From Verrucomicrobiota bacterium (GTDB lineage Bacteria > Verrucomicrobiota > Verrucomicrobiia > Limisphaerales > J093): a stretch of 64,000 nucleotides of DNA. The stretch is from positions 1 to 64,000 of the forward strand of contig JADJWF010000007.1 in assembly GCA_016716505.1 (NCBI GenBank), written 5' to 3'. Position 1 is the stretch's first letter. Each line of letters starts with the position of its first letter. Both the position numbers and the translations under genes were made by a program. The notes beneath the pieces are model-generated. The model saw only the letters and a list, made by a program, of their open reading frames with translations. It searched no databases and was not told where the DNA came from. Shown here one piece after another: positions 17,096 through 25,943 of the stretch.

Positions 17096-19607
17096 TCACT
17101 CCTGCGGGGTCGGAACCATCAGCCACTGGCGCGAGGCACCATTTTTCGTGCCGCTACCGATGATGTGCCCGGCATCGCTGATGGCGGCGGCGCTGGTCAG
17201 CACCCAGCCCGAAGGCGCCAAGCTGGTGAGATCCTTGAGATTGGCCCAGCCCGGCTGCCAGAGGTAGGCGCGGTAGGCGCCGCTGGTGTTCTGGGCGCTG
17301 CCCACCACCTGCGCACAGCCGTTCACCCCGTAGGCGTAACTGCGCCAAGTGCCGGTGGGCGTCTGGCCGATGAACCCGGGCAGTTCATGGGACGGGGCCA
17401 GTTGGTACACGTCGGGCGGGACGAGGAAGGCGCGCTGGTAATCGGTACCGGCAATTCGCTTGTGCGCCCAGCCAACTGTGCCTGAAGCATCATGCACATC
17501 CCAAGCCTCGCTGGAGGTTCCGCCAAACGCCCCGAGTGGCTCAATTAAGGCAAAGCTCGACTCGTCGGGCCGTGACGTGAACCCCACCCACGTCCCGCCC
17601 GCGGTGAAGACTGCCTTGCCGCAGATGCGCTTGCGCCCACTCAAAGCGTAGGCCTGGGCCTTGCCACCCCCCGGCGCGCCGATTTCGTTACAATACCAGT
17701 TCCCGGACCAAGGATCGTAATCCCAGCGGAGCACCCGCGGCTTGCCGCCCTGGAAGGAGAAGCCCACCATGGTGTTGTCCGTGCTGATGTCGCGGGCCTC
17801 GCCGCTGGTGTAGCCCGACGGCAGCGGAAGCGCTTGCGGCGTAGCGTTGATCGAAGTCCAGACGATCGGGCCGTCAACACTCCCGTAGGTGGAGTGCCCC
17901 ACGACGATCCCGGCCAGGTTCAGGTTCCGCGCCCACTGGCGAGGGATGGCCGTGGCATACGTGCCGAGCACCTGCGGCGAGCCGCTGCCGTACCAGTACG
18001 CCCCGTACCACTCCTGGGGCAGGGAGTAGTAGGGCCAGCCCGGGCGGCCGTGCGCATAGCCCACCACCCGGCCCATGGCGTCCACGCTGAAGGCACCCTG
18101 GGATTCCGCCACCCCCTCGGGGAACGGCCCCAACTCCAGGAGTTGGTAAGGATACGTGCGGGCCTTGTGCTGCCGGCGGTTCCCACAGCCCAGCGTTGGC
18201 CAGTCGCCGGGCATGGAGGGGCTGCCGGAGGTCAGCTTGTACACGGCGCCCGAGTCGGTGTCCGGGTTGGCGTCGGCCAGGTAGGTGGTGCCGGAACCGT
18301 CGGCCCGGATGAGCACCCCGCCCAGGAAGTCGCCGAACTCTTGGTTCGGGTGGCCGCCCCAATACGTCGCCGCCCAGTCCGCGTTGCCATCGCGTTGCGG
18401 GAAGACCTTGAAAGCCATGATGGAACGCTCGCCTCCCTCGCCGCGGGAGGTGCCGACGATCACGAGACCGTTGCGGTTGAGCGCGGGGGTTTGGCAGAGC
18501 TTGCCCTTGGTGAAGATCCCTTCAATAAACTGTCCTGAGGCGCCATCGAACAAATAGAGCATGGAGTGGTACGCAGGTACGATCACCCGGCCGCTCTGGT
18601 CGAGAGCCAGCCCGGCGATCACGCCGGGTTCCAAGTCGTCAAGCGGTCCGCTGAACCAGGCGGTTTTCTCGACCGCGTTGTTCTGGTTGGCGGGCTCGCG
18701 GTTGGGGTCAATGGCGTAAAGGTGCGAAAAGGTGACCGTGGTGGTGCGGGTGGCCACATAGATCCAGCCGTTTTCGCCGATGGCCGGCGCGGACTCCACC
18801 GGCTCGCCACCCTCAGAGAGTCCTGATTGGTTGAGGGCCACCTTCCAGACTGTCGTCCCACTGAGCGGTTCCAAGCGGTAAAGGCGGCCATCGGCCGATC
18901 CCACATAAACTCCGCCGTCCAGACCCACCACCGGAGTGGATGACCACGGCGTCGGATGAACTGCAGAAGTCGGCAGGCCGCCCAGATTTCCCGTGTTTTG
19001 CCGCCAACGAAGTGTGCCGCTTACCGCATTTAACGAATAGGTGTAACCATCATTGGCCTGGAAGTAGAGGGCTTCCTCAGTCCCGCCGCCGGCCTTGGGG
19101 GCGACTGGGTCGTAGGCGATGCCCGAACGCACTTCGCAATTGGTCTGCCCGGAAGGTAGGGTGTATTGCCAAATCATACGGTTCATGGCACTTGCCGCCG
19201 TGTCCAGGCAGAAGACCTTGCCCTGGTCGGTACCCACGTACAGGCGCGTGCCCGCGCTGTTGATGGTCGGCACCATGCGCATGTTGCCCGGTTTACCGGC
19301 AGAATCACTGTTCCAGCTCCACCGGACGCCGCCGTTGGCCTCCAAGGAAATCACTTGAGAATAGGTCCAACTGCCGTTGATGAACCGGGCCAAGGTGGTG
19401 AAGTACAAGTTTGAACCATCACCCGGCAGCCCGCCCCAAACGGGGCCGGCCGCTTCATAAATGCGGGAGATCGCGGGAGGTGGAGCGGCCAAGGCCGCGT
19501 GCCACAGCAGAGCGCAGCCAATCAGGAGCGCTGCGGGGGGGGTTAAACAAGCGGACGCCGTTACGGCGGGTCCGCTCCGGAGAGGGGATTAAAACTGCGC
19601 CTTTCAT
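17096..19607 (-). CDS. Exported propeller protein (PQQ-like then HAF-like repeats) with frame break in the signal peptide
   Basis: The intact frame (about 19492-17096, roughly 800 residues) encodes an N-terminal PQQ-like propeller (VFCLDTAASAMNRMIWQYT, YSLNAVSGTLRW, YRLEPLSGTTVWKV). A C-terminal half of HAF-type repeats follows: AFSVDAMGRVVGYA, GVNGCAQVVGSAQNTSGAYR and ISDAGHIIGSGTKNG. That frame has no good start. An ATG at 19607 in another frame begins MKGAVLIPSPERTRRNGVR and, if one G is removed from the run of eight G at 19535-19542, continues as FNPPAALLIGCALLWHAALA and AAPPPAIS, a perfect signal peptide. So the gene probably starts at 19607 and is one base out of frame: a phase-variable tract, a real mutation or a sequencing error. 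It is directly upstream of the broken prepilin gene. Confidence 0.75.
19535..19542. repeat. Run of eight G (C on the coding strand) at the frame break
   Basis: Eight consecutive G lie in the signal-peptide region of the propeller gene. Reading seven instead of eight joins the ATG at 19607 to the main frame. Homopolymers of this length are classic sites both of slipped-strand phase variation and of sequencing indels; the sequence alone cannot separate the two. Confidence 0.8.
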
Positions 19608-19927
19608 AGGTGTATTTTCAGTGTTCCTCGGCCGGCCCGACCTGTCAACCGTGATCATCGTCCCGCCAAACGCTGGGTAGTGTTTGTCAATTGTGAGTTG
19701 GGGTGGGGAGATCAAGGCGGGTTGGGTTTGAGGTAAAATTGGGGTTTGGCATCCCCTCCCATTCCCCAACGCTGGCTTGCCGCGGTTCACCCGCCTCTGG
19801 TCCCGAAAGGCCGGTCGGCACAGTGGCCGTTTGGCGCTCTTGTTGCCTTCCGAACTTCAGCTCTCAAGTTCGCGGGCGGGAAATGTCCCTTGAAAGCCCC
19901 CATCCCTTTCCCTAGCTTGGACTCGTC
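19608..19927. promoter_or_regulatory. Divergent intergenic region between propeller gene and feoA, with two TTGACA boxes
   Basis: This 320-bp gap holds start regions for genes on both strands. On the reverse strand two perfect TTGACA hexamers occur, at 19690-19685 and 19648-19643, exactly 42 bp apart, upstream of the ATG at 19607. Neither has a good TATAAT-like partner at 17 bp. On the forward strand a TAAAAT at 19734-19739 has no matching -35. No palindrome resembling a Fur box was seen before feoA. Confidence 0.3.
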
Positions 19928-20221
19928 GTGAGTCAGGATGTTCCAGCCACCGGCTGCCCGCCGATCGAAGATCGGCCGCCGTGTTGTCCCCTCAGCAAGG
20001 TGCGCGAGGGTACTTCTGTGCGCATCAAGCAGTTGCTGGCCTCCCCGGATGTCTGCCAGCGCCTGCGGGAGTTGGGGCTGTGTGAGGAGCAGAGTATCCG
20101 CTGCGTCCTGCGCAGTCACAGCGTGGTCTGCCAGGTCTGCAACATGCGCCTGGGCCTCAGTTCCGAACTGGCGGACTCGATCTGGGTGGAACCCCTCAAG
20201 ACGGCGCAACACGCCGCGTGA
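19928..20221 (+). CDS. FeoA-like domain protein, cysteine-rich
   Basis: A 97-residue product from GTG 19928. The SH3-like FeoA domain is recognisable from the pattern EGTSVRIKQLLASPDVCQRL-RELGL and the late strand ELADSIWVEPL. It is unusual in having eight cysteines, including CC at 19-20 and CQVC at residues 68-71, at the place where ordinary FeoA has a hydrophobic strand. FeoA proteins are small cytoplasmic helpers of the ferrous-iron transporter FeoB. The cysteines could bind a metal or act as a redox or iron sensor, which is inference. Its stop overlaps the next gene by 4 bp (GTGA), the first of a feoA-feoA-feoB series. Confidence 0.8.
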   Translation: MSQDVPATGCPPIEDRPPCCPLSKVREGTSVRIKQLLASPDVCQRLRELGLCEEQSIRCVLRSHSVVCQVCNMRLGLSSELADSIWVEPLKTAQHAA

Positions 20222-20466
20222 CCATGCCCTCCGCTGTTCTGGCCTTGACCTCTCTGGCAGCGGGTCAGTCGGCCGCTGTCACCGAACTGCGTCTCCCGCC
20301 CGAAACCCGCGCCCGGCTTCAGGAACTCGGCCTGGTGGTGGGAACGGCCGTTCAACTCGTGCGCTTTGCCCCGCTGGGGGACCCGGTGGAAATCCACGTG
20401 CGGGGCTCCAACCTCTCGCTTCGCCGCCATGAGGCGGAGCAGATCTTTGTGGAGGCGGCCCCTTGA
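20218..20466 (+). CDS. feoA: Ferrous iron transport protein A
   Basis: Second FeoA in the cluster, 82 residues from GTG 20218 (an ATG at 20224 is the alternative). It has the standard pattern of an SH3-like FeoA: LTSLAAGQSAAVTELRLP, TRARLQELGLVVGTAVQLVR, then DPVEIHVRGSNLSLRRHEAEQI. Unlike its upstream neighbour it contains no cysteine, so the two are not simple duplicates. It overlaps the upstream gene by 4 bp and precedes feoB by about 145 bp, so all three are likely one operon for Fe(II) uptake. Confidence 0.9.
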   Translation: MTMPSAVLALTSLAAGQSAAVTELRLPPETRARLQELGLVVGTAVQLVRFAPLGDPVEIHVRGSNLSLRRHEAEQIFVEAAP

Positions 20467-20610
20467 GCAGGCGCGAATGGGTTCACCCACCGGCTCGCGG
20501 CCGTGCCTCCCAGCCCGGCGCGGTCGGGGCAGGCCGATTCTCCCGCCGTCCAAGGCCGGCGGATTGACACGCCGCCAGCCGCCCGGTCGCCACTCGCCCC
20601 GGTTTCAGCC

Positions 20611-22965
20611 ATGCCGGCACCCGTAACGATCAACGACCCTGCCACCGCCGCTCCCGCCACCGAGACGCGCGCCCGGCTGGTCGTGCTGACCGGCAATCCC
20701 AACTGCGGCAAGACCACCGTCTTCAACGCTTTGACGGGGCTGCGCGCGCGTGTCGGCAACTACGCCGGGGTGACCGTCGAACGCAAGGAAGGCCGGTTGC
20801 TGGGCGCACCTGCGGACCGCCCAGTGACGATCCTCGACCTGCCCGGCACTTACAGCCTCAGCCCCCAGTCGCCGGACGAGCAAATCGCCCGCGACGTGCT
20901 GCTCCAGCGGCTGCCCGATGTGCCGCCCCCCGACCTCGTGGTGCTGGTGGTGGACGCCTCGAACCTTGAACGCAATCTCTACTTCGCCACCCAGGTCATC
21001 GAGTTGGGCTATCCCACCGTGGTCGCGCTGAACATGACCGACGTGGCGCAGACGCACGGCCACCACGTCAACGCGCCGGCCCTCGCCCGCGAATTGGGCG
21101 TTCCGGTCTTCCCGCTCGTCGCCAACCGCCGCGACGGCATCAGTCCGCTGCGCGAGCACCTCTTGCGCGCAACCAGCGCGACGCCCCTAGTGCCGTCGCC
21201 AATCGCCATGACGAGGCCCGGCCTGCCGCCCGCCATGCAGCGAGAGGTGGCGGATCTCGAACGACGCCTGCTCGCGTTGTCGCCCGCGCGGGCCCGACTG
21301 GCGCCCACCGAAGCGCTGCTGCTGTTGACCGACGAGCGCAACCTCGCCCACAACGCACAAGCTGGCGGTCCGGCGCTGACCGAGGCCGTGCTTGCCGCCC
21401 GGGCGAGGCTGGACGCCGCGGGGGTGGACTGGCGCAGCGCCCCCATCGAGAGCCGTTACGCGCTAGCCTCCGCGATTCACCAGCGGGTGGTCACCGAAAC
21501 CCCGGTCGCCGGCGACACGTTCAGCGATCGCCTGGACCGCATCGTCACCCACCGCGTCTGGGGCAGCCTCATCTTCCTCGGCGTGATGGCGCTGATGTTC
21601 CAGAGCATCTTCCAGTTCGCCCGGTTCCCGATGGAAGCCCTCGAACACGGCGTGGCCTGGGTCGGCGAACGGGTGGCCGGCCTGCTCCCTGCCGGCGATC
21701 TCCAGAGTCTGCTGGTGGACGGCGTTATCGCGGGTGTCGGGGCGGTCATCGTGTTCCTGCCGCAGATCTGCCTGCTCTTCCTGTTCATCGGCCTGCTCGA
21801 AGACACCGGCTACATGGCGCGCGCCGCCTTCCTGATGGACCGCTTGATGAGCAAGGTGGGCCTGCACGGCAAAAGCTTCATCCCGATGCTGAGTTCGTTC
21901 GCCTGCGCCATCCCCGGGATCCTCTCCACCCGCACCATCGAAAGTCCGCGCGACCGGTTGGTCACCATCCTGATTGCGCCTCTCATGAGCTGTTCCGCGC
22001 GCCTGCCGGTGTACACCCTGCTCATCGCCGCGTGCATTCCGGAGATCCGGGTCCTGGGGTTTTTCAAACTGCCCGGCCTGACCATGCTGGGGATGTACCT
22101 GCTCGGCATCACGGTGGCCCTCATCTCGGCGTGGGTCCTTAAAAAAACCCTGCTGCGCGGCGAGACCCCGTTGCTGATCATGGAGCTGCCGCCCTACAAG
22201 CGCCCTTCCCTCCGAGCGCTGGCCCGACACATCTGGGACCGCGCCAACCAGTTTCTCCGCAACGCCGGGACCATCATCCTCGCCATCAATATCGTCCTCT
22301 GGGCGCTGGCCACCTACCCACGCAGTGCGCAATTGGCCGCTGAATACGACGCCCGGCGGGTGAGCCTGGCGCAACAACTCGACCCCACCGTGGACACGCC
22401 CGCTGCCGCCGCCGACACCATCGCCAGGCTGCGCGCGACCCCGCCCCTGCCGACTGGCGATGCCCCCGCCGCCCCCACGGCGGCGGCAGACCTGCTTGAG
22501 CAATGGACGGCCCTCGACCGCGAGGAGGCCGGGGCGCGCCTGCGAAACAGCTTCGCCGGCCGGCTGGGCCGGGTGATCGAGCCCGTTATCGCGCCGCTCG
22601 GTTTCGACTGGAAGATTGGCATCGGCATCGTGTCCTCGTTTGCTGCGCGCGAGGTGTTCGTGAGCACCATGTCCGTGGTGTACAACCTGGGCAGCGCCGA
22701 TGCCGACGAGGCCGTGCGGACGCTGGCCGAGACCTTGCGCGACCAGCGTCGCCCCGACGGCCGTCCCGTGTACTCCACCCTGACCGGCCTGACCCTGATG
22801 GTCTTTTACGTGCTCGCGTTGCAATGCGTCAGCACGGTCGTGGTCGTGCGCCGGGAAACCCTGGGCTGGCGCTGGCCGCTGTTTCAGTGGGCCTACATGG
22901 GCGCGCTGGCCTGGCTGTTTGCCTTCGCCACGTTCCGCCTGGGACGTTTGTTTGGGCTGGAGTGA
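20611..22965 (+). CDS. feoB: Ferrous iron transporter FeoB
   Basis: GTP-gated inner-membrane Fe(II) permease, 784 residues from ATG 20611; a more upstream frame start adds only low-complexity sequence. The N-terminal G domain has G1 GNPNCGKT (residues 28-35), the switch region NYAGVTVERKEG, G3 DLPGTYSL and G4 NMTD. The membrane part follows with the two Gate motifs, including FLPQICLLFLFIGLLEDTGY, SCSARLPVYTLLI and FAAREVFVSTMSVVYNLG. A Pro/Ala-rich loop of about 80 residues after ALATYPRS is longer than in E. coli but common in FeoB. It is the last gene of the feoA-feoA-feoB cluster. Confidence 0.97.
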   Translation: MPAPVTINDPATAAPATETRARLVVLTGNPNCGKTTVFNALTGLRARVGNYAGVTVERKEGRLLGAPADRPVTILDLPGTYSLSPQSPDEQIARDVLLQRLPDVPPPDLVVLVVDASNLERNLYFATQVIELGYPTVVALNMTDVAQTHGHHVNAPALARELGVPVFPLVANRRDGISPLREHLLRATSATPLVPSPIAMTRPGLPPAMQREVADLERRLLALSPARARLAPTEALLLLTDERNLAHNAQAGGPALTEAVLAARARLDAAGVDWRSAPIESRYALASAIHQRVVTETPVAGDTFSDRLDRIVTHRVWGSLIFLGVMALMFQSIFQFARFPMEALEHGVAWVGERVAGLLPAGDLQSLLVDGVIAGVGAVIVFLPQICLLFLFIGLLEDTGYMARAAFLMDRLMSKVGLHGKSFIPMLSSFACAIPGILSTRTIESPRDRLVTILIAPLMSCSARLPVYTLLIAACIPEIRVLGFFKLPGLTMLGMYLLGITVALISAWVLKKTLLRGETPLLIMELPPYKRPSLRALARHIWDRANQFLRNAGTIILAINIVLWALATYPRSAQLAAEYDARRVSLAQQLDPTVDTPAAAADTIARLRATPPLPTGDAPAAPTAAADLLEQWTALDREEAGARLRNSFAGRLGRVIEPVIAPLGFDWKIGIGIVSSFAAREVFVSTMSVVYNLGSADADEAVRTLAETLRDQRRPDGRPVYSTLTGLTLMVFYVLALQCVSTVVVVRRETLGWRWPLFQWAYMGALAWLFAFATFRLGRLFGLE

Positions 22966-23022
22966 TCGGTCCGCCGGGCCGGTTGACTTGTCGGCTCCCG
23001 CTTCTCAGATTCGTCTTCCGCC

Positions 23023-25158
23023 GTGATCAGTGTCATCGAGCCCATTCCTGCCGGCGCCGCCAACCTGGTTGACCGGGTGCGGCATATCTTTTCGCCGGAA
23101 GGACTGCTCGCGCAGGCGAAGAATTTCGAGTTCCGGCCCCAACAGCAGCAGATGGCCGTGGCCGTGGCGGAGGCGCTGTTGAACCAACAGCACCTCGCCG
23201 TCGAGGCCGGCACCGGCGTGGGCAAGAGCCTGGCCTATCTGGTGCCGGCCATCCTGTACGCCGTGGCCGAGGGCAAAAAGGCGGTGATCTCCACGCACAC
23301 GATCAACCTGCAGGAGCAACTCACCGAAAAAGACCTGCCGCTTTTGGCGCGGATTCTCCCCGTGCGCTTCAGCTTCACGATGCTCAAGGGCCGGCAGAAT
23401 TACCTCTGCACCCGCCGCCTCCAGAAGGCCATCCAACAGGCCGACAGCTTGTTCACGGGACCCGAGCAGAAGGAGCTGGAGCGCATCTATGAGTGGTCCA
23501 GGACGACGCGCGACGGCAGCCTGTCGGACTTCGAGACCGAACCGGACCCAAAGGTCTGGGCGCAGGTCTGCTCGGAGCGCGGGCTGTGTTCGCCCAAGAA
23601 GTGCGGCCACCAATCCGAGTTCATCAAGGCCGGCGGGCAACCGTGCTTTTTTCAGGAGGTGCGCAGCCGAATCCTCTCCGCCGATGTCCTGGTGTTGAAC
23701 CACACGCTGTTCTTCCTGCACCTCGGCGGCCTTGACGAGGAGGTGGACGGCGGGGTGCTGTTCAAGAACGATTTCGTGGTCTTCGACGAAGCCCACACGC
23801 TCGAACAGGTCGCCGCCCGGCACATCGGGGTGAGCGTCTCCAGCGGGCAGCTTCGGTTCAACCTGCAACGCCTCTGGAACGAGAAGACCGGCAAGGGGCT
23901 GCTGGCCACGCTGCGTCAGGGCAAGGCGGTGGGGCTGGTCTCCGAAGCGTACAGCAAGAGCACCGAGTTCTTCGCGGCCGTGGAGCAGGCTTGTGAAGCC
24001 CTGGCCCGTCAGCGCGGCGACCGGGAGGCCCACGCCACACCACGAAGCCGCGGCCGCGAGGAGGCCGAGTCGGCACCGCGCGGTCGCTCCTGGTCTGAAC
24101 TGCGGATCCGCCGTCCCGAACTGGTGGAGGACACGCTCACCCTGTCCCTGCAACGGGTGCGGGAGTCGGTGAGCGAACTGATCAAGCTGACCGAGGACAG
24201 CGACACCGGCAGCGAACTGATGGAGTGCAACCGCCGGCTGGCGGAATTGCGCGACGCGATCGCCACGTTTCTCAGCCAGTCCGAGGACGACCACGTCTAT
24301 TGGGTCGAGCGCGGCGGGCGGGCCCAGCAAAACCTCACCCTCAACGCGGCGCCCGTGGACGTGGCGAATTTCCTGCGCCGGCGGCTTTTCGGCAGCGACA
24401 CCTCGGTGATCCTGACCAGTGCGACGCTCGGGATGGACATTCGTCATTTGGGCCGGCCCTGCAAGGCGCAGCCGGGGCGCCGCGATGGCCTGAACTATTT
24501 CGCCCACCGGGTGGGCGCCGAGGAAGCCACGCTGCTGCAGGTGGGTTCGCCCTTCGACTACGCGCGGCAGATGCGGCTCTACGTGGTGGGCAAGATGCCG
24601 GACCCGCGAGAGCCCAGCTACCGCGCGGCCCTGGTCCACTGGATCGAGCACTTCATCCGGCAGACCCACGGCAAGGCGTTTGTCCTCTTCACAAACACGC
24701 GATTGATGCAGGAGCTTGGGGCGGAGATGGCGCCGTTCTTTGCCCGGCTGGGCCTCGAGTGCTTCGTGCAGGGCACCGGCACGCCGCGCTCCCTGATGCT
24801 CGAAAAGTTCAAGCAGGACGTGGATTCCGTCCTGTTCGGCACCGAGAGCTTCTGGCAGGGCGTGGACGTGCCCGGCGAGGCGCTCAGCAACGTGATCATC
24901 ACCCGCCTGCCCTTCGCCGTGCCGGATCACCCGCTGATCGAGGCCCGCATCGAACAGATCGAAGCGCGCGGCGGCAACGCCTTCGCGGACTTCTCCCTGC
25001 CCGAGGCGGTCCTCAAATTCCGGCAAGGGGTCGGGCGCTTGATCCGCACGAAAACGGACACGGGGATCATTGTCGTCCTCGACAATCGCGTCCTCACCAA
25101 GCGCTACGGACAGGCCTTTCTGGACGCGATTCCCCAGTGCCCGGTGGAGATTGTGTGA
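23023..25158 (+). CDS. dinG: DinG/Rad3-like ATP-dependent DNA helicase with Fe-S cluster
   Basis: A 711-residue superfamily 2 helicase from GTG 23023. The Q-like segment is followed by Walker A in EAGTGVGKSLAYL (residues 61-73) and the DEAH box in VVFDEAHTLEQVAA (about 253-266). Between them lie four or more cysteines in the pattern C129 ... C183-x5-C189-x4-C194 ... C208, matching the 4Fe-4S cluster domain of the XPD/DinG group. Motif III (LTSATLGM), the helicase C-terminal region with FGTESFWQGVDVPGEAL (motif V) and the final GVGRLIRTKTDTGIIVVLD (motif VI) complete the set. Its role is 5'-3' unwinding in DNA repair or R-loop removal. The stop overlaps the next gene by one base. Confidence 0.92.
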   Translation: MISVIEPIPAGAANLVDRVRHIFSPEGLLAQAKNFEFRPQQQQMAVAVAEALLNQQHLAVEAGTGVGKSLAYLVPAILYAVAEGKKAVISTHTINLQEQLTEKDLPLLARILPVRFSFTMLKGRQNYLCTRRLQKAIQQADSLFTGPEQKELERIYEWSRTTRDGSLSDFETEPDPKVWAQVCSERGLCSPKKCGHQSEFIKAGGQPCFFQEVRSRILSADVLVLNHTLFFLHLGGLDEEVDGGVLFKNDFVVFDEAHTLEQVAARHIGVSVSSGQLRFNLQRLWNEKTGKGLLATLRQGKAVGLVSEAYSKSTEFFAAVEQACEALARQRGDREAHATPRSRGREEAESAPRGRSWSELRIRRPELVEDTLTLSLQRVRESVSELIKLTEDSDTGSELMECNRRLAELRDAIATFLSQSEDDHVYWVERGGRAQQNLTLNAAPVDVANFLRRRLFGSDTSVILTSATLGMDIRHLGRPCKAQPGRRDGLNYFAHRVGAEEATLLQVGSPFDYARQMRLYVVGKMPDPREPSYRAALVHWIEHFIRQTHGKAFVLFTNTRLMQELGAEMAPFFARLGLECFVQGTGTPRSLMLEKFKQDVDSVLFGTESFWQGVDVPGEALSNVIITRLPFAVPDHPLIEARIEQIEARGGNAFADFSLPEAVLKFRQGVGRLIRTKTDTGIIVVLDNRVLTKRYGQAFLDAIPQCPVEIV

Positions 25159-25901
25159 TGCCCCCGAGCGCGCCCCGGCAGCCGGCTGCGACCGGTCCGG
25201 CGTCCCAGGGGTTGCCGCCCGCGAGCGGACGACCCCGGGTGGGCTGGCGGAGTTGGTGGACGGTCCTCGGCGCGGTTCTGGCGGTGGCACTAAGCGGGAG
25301 CGCCTGGTGGTGGGCGACTGCTCCTCCGCCCGGCGTCTCGCGGGAGGTGGCCGGGCTGATTCATGACCTGCAACGTCGCCCCGCCGTGCATCAACGTTTG
25401 GCCGTCCGCGTCGTCGGGTGGATTCATCCTACGGCGCCGCGCTGGCTCCCGCGCTTCCTCCAGGCCGACCGGGCGGATCTCAAGCGACTCGAGGCGTGCC
25501 ACCGTTTGATTGCCCTCGGCCCGGCCACGCGGCCGGCCGCCCCGCAACTGGCGCGGGCCTTCGCTCACCCGGACCCGACGACCGCGTTCTACGCCTTCCT
25601 CGTTCTGGTCCACAGCACGGCGCCGGCAGCCACGGTCGTGACCCTCGCCCGGGAAGCTTGGGCGTCCGCAGCGGGGCCGGTGTTCTTCTACGCCGGGCTG
25701 CTCACAACCGAGGACGAGCGCCTGCGCGATTTTGCCTGGGAGTGCCTGGAAGCCGCGGGGGAAGATGCCTTGGTCGTCGCCGAGCGACTGCGCGAACTCG
25801 CGGCCGAAGGCGACCCAGCGATCCGCGATCGGGCGCGCCGATTGCTGCGCCGCCTCGGCCAGGAGCCCAACGCTGCTTCGCCCGAACTTCGGCGCCTGTG
25901 A
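25158..25901 (+). CDS. Membrane-anchored HEAT-like repeat protein
   Basis: 247 residues from ATG 25158, which overlaps the dinG stop (TGATG). A Pro-rich N-terminus is followed by one transmembrane helix (about residues 31-53, SWWTVLGAVLAVALSGSAWW) and then helical pairs resembling HEAT repeats, such as LEACHRLIALGPATRPAAPQ and FYAFLVLVHSTAPAA, ending in DRARRLLRRLGQEP. The plan (N-terminal helix then alpha-solenoid) is shared with the two genes at 49.8-52.4 kb. No enzymatic motif is seen. It is probably an anchored scaffold or adaptor, which is inference. Convergent with the CinA-like gene, with 42 bp between the two true ends. Confidence 0.75.
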   Translation: MPPSAPRQPAATGPASQGLPPASGRPRVGWRSWWTVLGAVLAVALSGSAWWWATAPPPGVSREVAGLIHDLQRRPAVHQRLAVRVVGWIHPTAPRWLPRFLQADRADLKRLEACHRLIALGPATRPAAPQLARAFAHPDPTTAFYAFLVLVHSTAPAATVVTLAREAWASAAGPVFFYAGLLTTEDERLRDFAWECLEAAGEDALVVAERLRELAAEGDPAIRDRARRLLRRLGQEPNAASPELRRL

Positions 25902-25943
25902 GTCTGCTCGCGGCCTGCCCCGCCGTCCGTCGGGCCACGGAAC

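Noticed and set aside
24225..25157. Upstream continuation of the 25.2-kb HEAT protein frame
   Set aside because: It overlaps dinG out of frame; the ATG at 25158 directly overlapping the dinG stop is the natural start.
23005..25290. 761-codon open frame antisense to the DinG helicase
   Set aside because: The helicase on the other strand has all expected motifs in order. The antisense product has no recognisable motif.
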